From the NCBI GenBank assembly GCA_003427395.1, contig BFEA01000453.1, forward strand, positions 777,334-841,333: 64,000 nt of DNA. The letters run 5' to 3'. The notes beneath the pieces were generated by a model. The model was not told where the DNA came from and searched no databases. It saw only the letters and a list, made by a program, of their open reading frames with translations. Source of the DNA: Chara braunii (taxonomy: Eukaryota; Streptophyta; Charophyceae; Charales; Characeae). Positions 20,432 through 30,945 of the stretch are shown here, in pieces. The translations under genes were made by a program, and so were the position numbers. How positions within the stretch are numbered: position 1 is the stretch's first letter; every line of letters starts with the position of its first letter.

Positions 20432-22261
20432 TGAACTAGTTAACCGAGAGAGACGAAGAGATCGTACCTGGTCACAATGGCGGGCTGCGGGGCCGACAAT
20501 CGCATGCGCCTTAGTTGGTACTGTGCCCGTACTTGTTTTTTTTGTGTCCTCAGAAGTCACCTTTTCGGCCGCACTGTTATCTTACGTGGGAGAGATTGCG
20601 GACTGTGACCAGTGTGCTTCGGATCTGGGACCATGCGGACTGCTGAGCGGTTGCACCCAAGAACTACACCAAAGTCGTACTACCATGTGGTGCAGAGGTT
20701 GCTCTTGCACCCGAGCGACGTAGGTGTTGCGCGTGACTGCGGTATGGTGCTAACTGCCTAACCAGGTGTTCGGCTGGCTTCCTTGCTGCATAGTTATTGC
20801 GTTAGTTGTTGCGCCCGACGCCGAGTACGGTTGAGTCTTGCGGCCGCGAACAGTGGGATGCTGTGTGTGGCTGGTTAGGAAGCGGTGTCGATAGACCTAT
20901 GGCGGTGTGGCACCTAGTTGTTAAGCAGTGTTCAGGTTGGGCCACTGCCACGGCAACAGTACCCCTATAGACGACTGACACAACGGATGAGTTGCTGATC
21001 GCGGGGGTGAGGCTACTACAGACGCAGACCAAGCACCAACAGGTGGTCCCACAGTTGGGCGCAGAATAGGTCGCTGTTGCGCCTGGGCTACCGCAACATC
21101 TTTAGGCTGAGCCCTGACTGTATTTTCTGCAGGTGGCCAGACTTCACACTAAGACAAAGGCCGCAGAGATTGTTGGTTTTGGTGGTTGGGCGGATCATCG
21201 CAGTCTCGCAACAAGTGGAACTGTTACGTCCAGGGGCCTATGCGGCCCTCAGATTGGGCTTGCTCGAACTTGTAAATTACTACTTGGATTGTAGCTGCGA
21301 GGATTGTACTATTACTACTGTGATCTGGCGGACTGCTGCCACAGCGGGTGGATGGTTGCTGCTGGGTACCAAAGTCGATGGGAGGGTGGATCCTAGCTGG
21401 CTGAGGCGAATGTAAAGGGCCCACCGTACAACGGTACCATTAACCGAGTAACTTCGGTTGCTGCAACGGTCCTGTGGGGGGTTGTTTCCTTGCTGGACGC
21501 TGCTGCTATACGGGGGCACTAGTCATTGTTGTGCGCTGCTGAGGTGCGGGGTAGGGTTTCGGTGTGCGCTGCTGCTGAGCAGGACACGGTTCCTCACCGA
21601 GGACAGTAGCGACATAGGCTCAAGGAAGGGGTGCAGTGAGAAAGAGGAGTGTGGCGGCATTGGGGGTGAGCCTAGGCTTTGCAAGAGAGGTTCGTTGCCG
21701 AGGTATTAGAGGCCGCCTGAGGGATGTTACTTTGAGTTTGGTCATGATCGGAGCGTCCCAGCTTTGTTCCCGGCCATCATTGCGGGGCCCTCAGGCGAAC
21801 CAAGATGATAAGGCCCCCTCACGAGAGTCTGAGTGCACCCCTTTGAGAGTCTCTATACTTCCTCTATCTACCTTCCTTACTCCAAGTCTAGTCAACAGGT
21901 TACGAGGGGAAGGCGGCAGGTGGGATTGCAATCCGCAAGTCCGCTCCAAGAGTCTGTGGGGAATTGCGGGAGCTCTGCCGGAACCTAGGTGAGGTTTTGG
22001 AGGCAGGGAACTATCAGGTAACTTCTTTCTGTCTGTATACTCCCTCTACACCCATGTTTGCATATCCCCCTGTAGTTGATTGATGTATGTCTGCCTGTCC
22101 CTTTAAATCTTGCTTTCTATTCAGGACTTAACCAGACAAAGTAAAGGAAGGCATGTATAATGTCAGTTTCAACTTTTGTGCGTGACTAAAAGCAGATTGT
22201 GGGATTGCATCTGGGGGGAGGAGGATGGGAGAAAGGCGGTATTGTATGAGGCTTGACTAGG

Positions 22262-23010
22262 GTCAACCAAAGGCTGGGTCAGTTCCATAAGTTTGGGAAG
22301 GCTCATTGCTGTGTTTTATTTTGTATTGCCTGGAGAGCCTGACATATCCCATAAGTTTGGGTGGTCTGGTTACTCTGACTTGTGAGGGCTGAATGTGATT
22401 GCTTTTCAGGCGCCAGTCAAATCCATAAGTTTGGGTAGTCTGGCGGCCTTGTTTATTTGGGGGTTTTGATACTTTCTTTGGTTTCTGGACGAAGAGGTGA
22501 GCATGTCCCATAAGTTTGGGTGGTTCTACCTCTTCCTGCTTTGGTCTAAGAGAAATAAACCAGGCTGAGGACCAAGACATGTTCCATAAGTTTGGGTGGG
22601 CTTGGTCCAACGCCTCGCATATGCTGGAACCGGAAGGCTATAACTTTGATATACTTTACTATTATACTATCTATGAACAGGCTAGTCAGGCAGGGTTCCA
22701 TAAGTTTGGATGGCCTGACTATAGCTTATCACCAACTGAAGAGAGTACTTAACTAAGAATAAACTTGTGGTACGAAAGGGCAGGCTGAGTCTTGAGCTGA
22801 AGATGATCGGCTCAGCTATATGCTACNTCGAAAGACTAAGTACAGACAAGTATATAAACCTTGGATACTTAAACGGTTAAGGGCGACTAGGGTGGCCTAG
22901 TCATATGCCCAAAGAAGAGAAAAGTTGTTGTGCCCTGTGTTTATATATACTCCTTGGCTGGGATAGACAAGTTCCATAAGTTTGGGCGGTCTAGCCTTAT
23001 GCCCTATGTA
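22262..23010 (+). repeat. Hairpin array of LTR2 (same loop dialect as LTR1)
   Basis: Seven CATAAGTTTGG loops occur at the positions equivalent to LTR1 (about 22285, 22349, 22423, 22509, 22584, 22697 and 22975). Several stems have decayed, for example GCCTGAC opposite GTCTGGT around 22341-22371, without a matching change on the other arm. Confidence 0.8.
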
Positions 23011-23282
23011 AGCTGGGTATGAGGGACAGATCATTGAAAGGCTACGAACTATTGTTTGCTAAGGTAACTTGGGGATGGTGAGAGAGTGCATGTTTGTGGT
23101 TTGGCCTGCATGTGACTGAGTGATGCCACTTCTTAGTCCGAGTTTGGATTTGATAGGTAGTTGTTGTAGTTTCTCGCCACGTGCTAGAGCCATAGGAATT
23201 AGAGTCATTTCCTGCATTTTCTGGACTCGTTTTTTTACTTAGATCAATTTTTGCATTTTCTGGGATCTTTTGATTCGTACTT

Positions 23283-23945
23283 GGTCTTGTATAAATCTTG
23301 GTAAGCCACTTTCTCTACGGGAAGCGCTGCCGAAATTTCTACAAGATCAAGGAGTTAGCCAAAACTTTGATTTTTTCTGGATCCGATCTTGATAACTTCT
23401 TTGACTTAGTAAGAATCTGGGGAGCTTTCTTTTTCTAAAGGAGGTGCTGCCCTGAAGGGTCAAAGTTGGCGAAAACTTTGGGTCCTTGTTGGCCAAAACT
23501 TTTTCTACAAGATCAAGGAGTTGGCCAAAACTTTTTCTACAAGATCAAGGAGTTAGCCAAAACTTTGATTTTTTACTCAGTCAGGGAGTTAGCCAAAATT
23601 GGGCCCTGAAGGGTCAAAGTCATTGTCAGGTCCCAAAATTGGCCTTGTACAAATCTTGGACTAGCACTTTCCTTACGGGAAGCACTGCCGAAATTTCTAC
23701 AAAGCTAAGAAGTTGGTTGAGATTTTGTCGTGACAGGGCTTAGATTGTATGTCTAAGTTCAAGTCTGACTTAGTATAGATCTGGGGGGGGGCCTCCCTCT
23801 CTGCAGGAAATGCTACCCATATTTTTGCTAGGTCAGGGAGTTCGACAAATTTTGACTTTCTGGGAATCAAAGTTTGACTTTTCGGACTAGTATATTTTTT
23901 GCAATGACACTTTTCTTACCGGAAGCGCTGCCGAAATTTTCCTAA
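23283..23945 (+). repeat. Second hairpin array of LTR2, with local expansion
   Basis: The same GGGAAGCGCTGCCGAAATTT units as LTR1 are present. Between about 23470 and 23600 a segment containing TTTCTACAAGATCAAGGAGT is repeated in tandem, which LTR1 lacks. This shows the array expands by duplication. Confidence 0.7.
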
Positions 23946-24835
23946 ATTGGAAGAGGCTATGTCATAGGCTACCTTTGCTCGGGCGCTGGCTAGAGATAAA
24001 GTTTAGACCTAGTTAAGTGTGGTGACTTGGGTAAGATCGTGATATGGAGATTATCCTCCATGAGCTCATAGATTTAGTTTGAGATTGGCCTGTCTTGTGT
24101 TACAGGTCTCCTTGATCGATTGATTCAGGACTTGGGGCTAGATTCAGCTTTGGTCCAGCAGGGATCACCTTCTGTTATCACAGATAACAGGTCGGTTGTC
24201 GATTCGTCGGTTTATGACTCAACCTCAACCCACTCTCCTTACTCAACCTAAAGAGGCTTCAGCCCTGGTGATTTTCTCTGTTTTGTTAAGGTTTCACCCG
24301 AACTTTTATTGAATGGCCATTTAACAAAGGTACTGAGTATTTTCTTAAGGTTGGTTGGCTGGAGGTTGGGGCTTGCATGGCTGAGGCAAAGGGTATAAGT
24401 ATGGTGATTGGTTGGACTTGACTCCGTGTAGTGTATGAACTTCTGCTTGATTCTTTGATGTGATTGCATGTATGTTCAGTGGCTTGGATTGTTGGATTGG
24501 ACTGCCCTGCGATCTTATATATGTGCATGAGGAGACCCACTATGATTGTGAGATGTGATCGTCACACATTTATTCCCATATGTGTATATATGTGTGTACA
24601 TGTGTATGTATGCGTACCTATGTAGGGTACTCATGTAGCCTGAAGGGTCCGCGTGCCAAGGACCCAATCCAGGGTTGGAATGAATAGAAGGGAGGAAAGG
24701 ACCCCTCTCTCTATATATATGCTTCCGTGTTGGGAGTTACCTTGGTGGAACGATAAAGTTCCGGTTGGAAGGGTCAGCGTGTCGCTGGTGATGCGCTAGA
24801 CAACTCACCACCGCTCCGAACCCCTTCCTGCCCCA

Positions 24836-25780
24836 GGGGCCGTCTTACCCTGCACCCTTTGGGACACCTCAGGGTGCAGAAGGCGGTAAGGCCCTCGGGC
24901 CGGTTTTGCGCCCGCTAAAGGGTTCCCCCCCCCTTTTAGCGCGCACTTCAGCCGACGCCTGAGCATCGGAAGCAACCGCACGACTTAGAATAGGCCATTT
25001 GGGTATAGGCACCACATAATGCGTTGTCATCGCAGATACTCATGTAGAGATGCATAATGAGATGGTACGTGTAGGCTCAACGTCCGCGCGATCTTAAATT
25101 AAGTCCGCACGTGCAGCACTCGCCGATTCTCGCACTAAAAAGTTATGGGTCAGGCGGCGAGGCTACCAGCGCGACGCGGTCAATAGACTCGGGGTTTTGG
25201 TATTGCGAAGCGGCACGTGGGCGAAGGACTAGTCCCAGTCGGCCTATGGGAGTCCGTGTACGGGCCTCGCTGCCCCGGACATCGGGTAGCCTATGGGTAG
25301 GATACAGGGCCTCCTCCGGGCGCGCGTCGTTTGGGTCTGCCTACCCTTTCCATTCTAGGAGGCCATTGAACTAATGAGAGTTGGAGTGAGTTTCCCTTCT
25401 TTGAGCTTTCATGGTTGGACGTTATAGTCCGTGGCAGCCGTCAAAGTCAAACCCCTTGATGTTTGTCTGCCACGACAGCTTGAAGCTGTCTACTCAACCC
25501 CTCTGCACAGGGTGCAGAAGAGGGTGTGGCCTCCAACCGCACATGGCGGCTGTCCGGCGTCGAGTGATTAACCCTCTAGGCGCGTGTCAGCCGACACTTG
25601 AGTGTCGAACACGGCCCTTGGGATTAACAAGGGCCACGTGAGTAGGGGTACCACATAGTACGCCATCGTTGCGACCGCTTGCGTACGGCTGCATTACGAG
25701 TCGATGTGAGTAGCCCTGTATCCGCGCGGTTTTATATCGAGTCTCGCGCGGGATGCCTACCCGAGTCCCGCATTGAAGAG
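24836..25780 (+). promoter_or_regulatory. Two promoter-like modules of LTR2
   Basis: Equivalent to LTR1 5089-6046. In the first module the TATA-like element is weakened to CTTAAATTAAG (25093-25103). The second keeps TTTTATATC at 25730-25738 between CGCGCGG and CTCGCGCGGG. Preservation of the second only suggests it is the main one. Confidence 0.45.
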
Positions 25781-26074
25781 TTATGGGATGATTACCAAGG
25801 GGCTAGGAGCGTGGTCGCGTTGTGTCGTTTTGTGTGTATGTGTGTGTGTCGCTATTTGCGTCTGTTAGAGTAGTGTGCGCGTGGTGTGTGGGATGCGTCC
25901 TAGTCGACCGACGTCGAGCCGCGCCTGGGACTTCAACCCCCCCCAAGATGTTGGTTCACGTGCGGGTCCGATAGGTGTATTACCGCGCGTACCCCCTATG
26001 CTACAGCGTACGAGAAACGCCCTCGGTTGGTCCACCTCTGCGATTGCAACCGAGTAGCTTTCGTACTGTGGACT

Positions 26075-26185
26075 GGTAGCTCGGCGGGGATACGCCCACC
26101 GAAGGGAGGTGACAGCTCCCGCAAGGTGGAGGTAAGTTGTGCCTCGCGTAGGCCCTATCCTGTCGTAGGGGCTTACGAGAGGTAT
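26075..26185 (+). other. Structured leader and splice donor of LTR2
   Basis: Same nested inverted repeats as LTR1, with donor AG/GTAAGT (GT at 26132-26133). The distal arm reads CTTACGAGAGG, so the CCTCGCG stem has one changed pair. Confidence 0.5.
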
Positions 26186-26439
26186 GGCTGGCGCACTAGT
26201 CCGGAGCGGCCTAAGGAAGCTCCATTTGTGTGTTCGCGGCAAGGTTGGTCGAACTCCTGCGTGACGCGGCTGAGAGGGTCCCGTGCTACCTCTGAGTGGT
26301 GCCGGACCGATGCGCTCGACATCGTCTAAGCCAATGAATGCCGACGTATAAAAATAATGCTACAATAAATAATAAAATATTTTGGAAATTTTCAATCGTC
26401 AGAATATGACGAACGAGGAGGGAAAAGAAAAAAAAACGC

Positions 26440-27064
26440 TAGCACCGTTCCGACGTCGTCGATGGCAAAACCAAGTGGGATAGCCCCGTCGGGCCCTCAA
26501 CCCCTCGGTCCCTTCTCGCTACTCTAATACCCCCATGTTGTCGCCGCTCGATCTCAATTACTGAATCTCTTTGATGAAAGTCCGACGCTGTAACCAATAG
26601 TGCTAGGCCCAAGTCTGAGCCTAGTATTAGCGGACATCTATATAAACGGGTGCCACGCAAATGCAAAACCTACTGAAACGTTCCAAGGTCGCACTCTTAG
26701 CCTTTGCATTTTGTGACTATTACCTAGTGTCGCCTTGTCGCCGATGCCGTCCTCCGTACGAGCACACACGTCACGTTCAAGCATACCAATCAAAAACAAA
26801 ATATATTTTTAATCCTAGTTTAATCAGATCTAAAAATTTGGTCGGCATCCACGTCGGCTTCACAATCATCAACAAGAAGAGAGAGATTACGCGCGCCTTA
26901 AGTCTGCGCGCCCATACACTCTCTACTATAGTCAACCATTCAGTCATCGTAACCCACCGACACAGCCTCGCCTCGAGCAATATACTTAAACTCTAAACCA
27001 AACTTATTTTTTGTCACTTGCAAAAACCCGGGCGGATACCCTTGTAAGGGTATTCGCACCGACA
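26440..27064 (-). repeat. 0.6-kb dispersed repeat, copy C
   Basis: On the minus strand it begins TGTCGGTGCGAATACCC at 27064 and runs to about 26440. It has the palindromic GCGCGC-A/T-GCGCGC element (26889-26922), TTTATATAG box and tRNA-like unit. It lies 119 bases beyond LTR2. Confidence 0.65.
26467..26612 (-). ncRNA. Candidate Pol III unit in copy C
   Basis: Read on the minus strand: TAGCACTATTGG A-box-like (26594-26605), GATCGAGCG B-box-like with one mismatch (26545-26553), and TTTT at 26467-26470 before GCC. The TATA-like box lies at about 26635-26647. Confidence 0.35.
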
Positions 27065-27345
27065 ATGGCATGGGAGGCCGAGAACGCCACAGTCCTTGAG
27101 TTTTAAACATTTTGAAATCAAAACAGTGTGTGTCCACTTTTCTTCAATAGAAGCGCACTTCGAATATAAAATGTGTGTGTTGTATTAAAATACAACACGT
27201 ACACGTACCCTTTCTATTCAAATTTCAACCAAAAAAAAAACTATTGTATTCCAATAGAATATTACCCGATCTTTATTTTTTGGGGGGGAAGTCAACACTT
27301 GGCTCTGTGCTCCCTGCCACTAACAGGCTGCATTCTGTAGGTCTC

Positions 27346-27378
27346 TCTCTCTCTATATATATATATATATACATAAAT

Positions 27379-27467
<89 letters not shown>

Positions 27468-27473
27468 NTATAT

Positions 27474-27520
<47 letters not shown>

Positions 27521-27595
27521 CACACACACACACACACACATACACACACACACACACTCACTCTCACATACACACGTGCACACACATACACACAT
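27346..27595. repeat. Compound microsatellite (CT)n-(AT)n-(AC)n
   Basis: CTCTCT runs into alternating AT with occasional AAT, then CACACA to about 27590. One ambiguous base at 27468. The long Tyr-Ile or Cys-Val frames here are repeat artefacts. Confidence 0.95.
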
Positions 27596-28704
27596 ACACG
27601 CATTTTCCTGCCTATTGGTGGGGAGCGACATATCCTAGAGACCGGGTTCAACATCCTATGAACATAGTGAATAAAACACTAGACGGGACCCCCCCCACAC
27701 ACACACTTTGAGTTATGTTTAGCAAACATGACAAAACATATGTAGCATAATCACTGTTTACCGTTCTCTGACCACATGAACAAACAAACTATGGGTTGCA
27801 CACCCGTGCTCTCACGGTAAGTCGATGAAACTTTGTGATATACCCCACTTGCCAATTGGATATGTCATTTTTTGCATATACCCCTACCAAACCCTAGGCA
27901 ACTTGACTATATACCCCAATATTTATGGGCGTTGGACCCTGCAAATAGCAAAAGAAATGTACGAGTCCTAGGAACCCAGGGTCAGGGCATGTGGCAAAGT
28001 TGTCGAAAAGCAGAACAGGAGCAAATGTGGAAGTTTGGGGGGTTTCAGCATACCCTATGTTTTAGGGGTATCTAACGAAATACCCAAACTTTTAGGGGTA
28101 TTTCAACAATTTTCCTTTGTTTTTTCCTTTCTCAATTTCACTGTTCACTATCTACCTACTACTACTTCTAAGCCTATACAGGGGACCCCTACGAGCATAG
28201 GTACCTCTCACAATTAAGGGGATGCATGTTGGCCCCGCCCTAATCGGTGGTGGTCATGGAGTAAGGTGGGGCCGTTGGTGGGAGGGGACGACTAATGAAA
28301 AAAACGCGCATTTTGCCAATGGTTGCGCCTCTCATCTACTTCCCCCACCCCCCATCGAGTAGCGGCAGTGACTATGGCCAACGCTCTTCCACACACCACA
28401 CACAACCCCCTAATGCTCACACTCATGTTAGTCATAACCTTACTAATAGCAATAAAAGGTATCAAGCAGACTATCATAGTTGGTTGGTACTAAATACGCC
28501 GTAAACGGTCATGGGGCACAAACCCACCACCTCCTGAATGTCACTTTGGCGTCTAACCGACCGAATTAGGCCGTTGGATAAGTGAAAACATTTGCCATGC
28601 ACATGATCTTTGTCGATAACCCGCTTTGAAATTCTCAAAGTAGTTGTCCCCTACCCTGCCGTAAGAAAAAAAACTTTTTTTTTTCGGCCCTTTCTCCAAA
28701 CCAT
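27596..28704. other. Unannotated spacer, no gene seen
   Basis: AT-rich DNA with repeated TTTAGGGGTAT motifs (about 28065-28110). No domain or structured RNA recognised. Confidence 0.5.
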
Positions 28705-29345
28705 TGTCGGCGAGAATACCTTTACAAGGGTATCCGCCCGGGTCTTTGCAAGTAATAGGAAGGGTCGGCTAAGTGCGGGAAATGCGAGGGTCGTCCGCAT
28801 TCGGGGAAAGGTTTGCCTTGCCTCGGTAGGGAGTATGTGGGCGCGCAATTTTAAGGCGCGCGTGTGATTTTTTCGATTGAGTGGGCGGTCGGGGTAGCCG
28901 ACCGACCCGGATCGTGTGACGGGTGTGGTTAGGGGGCGAAGGCTCGATTTGATTGGCACGCGCGACTGGTGGTGGCGCGCAGGCCGGCGCGTGGGACAGC
29001 CATGCCACGGGATGGTAGGCCGGCGCATGGTCTCGGCGGCGGTACGCACGGGTGACGGGAGGAGAGTGGCCGGGGCGGTATCTTGGCCCGGAGCGCCGCG
29101 CGATACCGCTTTATATGGGACACCGCTCCTGCTAGTCACAGGCTTGGGCTTAGCCCTACTGGTTACGGCATCGGACTGGCATGCAGTGGACGCAGGGATC
29201 GAGGCCAACGGCATGCGGTAAGGGAGTGGAGGGGCGAGGCGGAAAGGCTCGAGGGGTTGATGGGCCTGCAGGACTATCCCCCTCGCCTTTTGCAATTATG
29301 GGGGCCGCGGTTTCCGCCCGATTACCGCACGCCTTGCGGGTGCTA
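28705..29345 (+). repeat. 0.6-kb dispersed repeat, copy A (best preserved)
   Basis: It starts TGTCGGCGAGAATACC, has GCGCGCAATTTTAAGGCGCG (28841-28860), TTTATATGGGA (29110-29120), a tRNA-like unit, and a conserved GAGGGGTTGATGGGCC...CTATCCCC segment before the T-run. It ends near GGGTGC at about 29343. Confidence 0.7.
29145..29291 (+). ncRNA. Candidate Pol III unit in copy A (intact A and B boxes)
   Basis: TAGCCCTACTGG (29151-29162) differs from TRGCNNARYNGG at one position, and GATCGAGGC (29197-29205) matches GWTCRANNC. The sequence between them resembles a tRNA D-arm to anticodon region (GGTTACGGCATCGGACTG). TTTT lies at 29288-29291. No acceptor-stem pairing is obvious, so this is not a normal tRNA gene. 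Confidence 0.45.
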
Positions 29346-29565
29346 TATAACTATTTCTGTGTGATTTAGCTATTTCGAATTTTTGTTACTACTATTGTTC
29401 TCACGCCCGTATGTGGGCGCTAAGCCGCAGCGGTACACCCGCGAGCTGCGCAGAACGGGCCGCGGGGTGAGCCCAGACACGGGAGGTTGAGGAACAAGGG
29501 CTAGCATTTTTGAATGGCCTGAGGTGGCCAGCCCGGCGCTGGCACCCCCAAGGCTGGCGCGCGAC

Positions 29566-29645
29566 GCTCCGATGGGGTTTCCGCTGGAAGTCAGAGGGGT
29601 ACTGAGAAGATTAGCATGGCCCGCGGGGTGGCATGCATAGACTAT
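29566..29645 (+). pseudogene. U6 snRNA-like sequence 1
   Basis: TGAGAAGATTAGCATGGCCC matches the U6 core, with a rearranged 5' stem region and partial 3' continuation (GGCATGC). The ACAGAGA box is lost, so it is likely a pseudogene or part of a U6-derived repeat. Confidence 0.6.
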
Positions 29646-29865
29646 GGAAGGGGGGGGGGGGGGGGCATCCCAACCCCTTTCTCCTTTTTTTTTTTGCTTT
29701 GGTTAGAGTCGTTTGAGGGGCGGATGACCGCGTCTTGGGGCCAGCAGCCCAGTTCGTTTGGGTATACCCATATACTGGGGACCACGCCCCGCCTAACTCG
29801 GATGATGGGGGCCGAGGGGCCAAAATTAAGAGGCCGAACTTCGCATGGGCTGGCCAACTTGCTGA

Positions 29866-29945
29866 CGCGGCCACTAGGGAGATCTGGGGATGACGTAAAA
29901 GAGATTTGCCTGGCCCATGTGCAAGGCTCACCTGTATAGACCCCA
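29866..29945 (+). pseudogene. U6 snRNA-like sequence 2 (diverged)
   Basis: AAGAGATTTGCCTGGCCCAT then GTGCAAGGCTCACCTGTA follow U6 order with many changes. Confidence 0.45.
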
Positions 29946-30115
29946 GAGGGGAGGCCGGGTTCAGGCGGGAGAGGATCTGAGTGAGATGGGGGAGATCCTC
30001 GAAGTCAACAAGGGGAAAAACAAGGGGAGGTCGGGGGATGAACCCGGATGGGGGACGGGCTAAGAGGAGAGGATGGTGTGACCAAATAGCCGCGCAGAGG
30101 GGCGGTGCGCCACTC

Positions 30116-30220
30116 GAGTCCTTTGGGACGCCCGAAAAAAATTGGAACGATATGGAGAAAATTTGCATGGCCCCTGTGCGGGGCTGACACGTACAGATCT
30201 CGAAACGGGGGCCAAGTTCG
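30116..30220 (+). pseudogene. U6 snRNA-like sequence 3 (nearly full length)
   Basis: GAGTCCTTTGGGACGCCCG resembles the U6 5' stem-loop. AAATTGGAACGATATGGAGA, TTGCATGGCCCCTGTGCG and GACACGTACAGATCTCG follow in order. The ACAGAGA box reads ATGGAGA and the AGC triad is TGC, so splicing function is unlikely. Downstream there is no T-run. Confidence 0.7.
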
Positions 30221-30287
30221 TGCACTAAGGTAAGGCAGCACCGGGGCCGCACGGATTCCGAGAGGTTGCGGGGTGTTGCCAAGGCCT

Positions 30288-30376
30288 GGGTCCCTCGGAG
30301 CACCTGTTAAGAATCGGTCCAACACAGGGAAGATTTGTGTGGCCCTGCGGGCGGGCCGACACGTTTGAAGCCGGGA
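30288..30376 (+). pseudogene. U6 snRNA-like sequence 4 (diverged)
   Basis: GGTCCAACACAGGGAAGATT, TGGCCCTGCGGGCGGGCC and GACACGTTTGAAG follow U6 order. A T-run lies at about 30398-30410. Confidence 0.5.
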
Positions 30377-30932
30377 GCGCCTATGCTATTGCCCGTTGTT
30401 TTTTTTTTTTGTTTGCCCCGACGCACTTCATCCGGGTTGTTGTAGAGACGGACGCGCAGCATTGTCCTCGGCCGCGGGGCGCTGGTTCGGGGTGACGTCA
30501 ACAGGAGGGGAGAAAAAGAGCGAACGTGGACGCGAGGTCGCACTGGATACGTGCGAGGGAGAGGAGATGGCGGAGGGGGGTCGAGGCAGCGAGATGCGTG
30601 TGGGGTGGTGAAGGATGAGACAGACCGTGGGGCGGCACACAGCGGAGCAGAGCCGGGCGGTAGTACGAGGTGCGAGGAGGTAAATGAGCCCGGCCCATTT
30701 TCGGGGCCATGTGCTTTCGGGGTTAGAGATGGCGAAGGCAACGGTGGCGGGAGGGGAAGATATGGCGAACTGGAGAGCACGTAGTTTGCCCGATTCTTGA
30801 CGGAATCGGACGAACTAGGAATCGAAACTGGGGTTCGGGAGTGAGGCGAATCGAATGATAGAGTTAGATTTAGAGGTTAGTGGTTAGTTTTTGAGGTTGT
30901 TAGTAAAAAAGTTGTGTCCGGGAGGAGACTGT
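30377..30932 (+). other. GC-rich stretch, possible internal remnant upstream of LTR3
   Basis: Purine-rich plus strand, no recognisable protein. Its texture resembles 19180-19700 of the giant element, which would fit the 3' internal end of a second element, but I cannot align it confidently. Confidence 0.3.
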
Positions 30933-30945
30933 GAAAAGGGGGGGA
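30933..30945 (+). other. Possible polypurine tract before LTR3
   Basis: GAAAAGGGGGGGA directly precedes TGCACC. Taking that as the LTR start gives an LTR of 5780 bases, close to LTR2. Confidence 0.4.

Larger units (their letters stand above)
20432..26321 (+). mobile_element. LTR2: 3' LTR of the giant element (about 5.9 kb)
   Basis: It starts TG after the polypurine tract and ends GCTCGACA at 26314-26321, as LTR1 does. From 20587 it matches LTR1 from 909 onward, with about 3 percent difference in one 250-base stretch compared by eye. It lacks the 908-bp duplication. Local differences include an extra tandem duplication near 23470-23600. TCGTC (26322-26326) is the expected place for a target duplication, but the partner is outside the window. 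One ambiguous base lies at 22827. Confidence 0.88.

Noticed and set aside
27273-27711. Long Tyr-Ile and Cys-Val frames
   Set aside because: Translation of AT and AC microsatellites.
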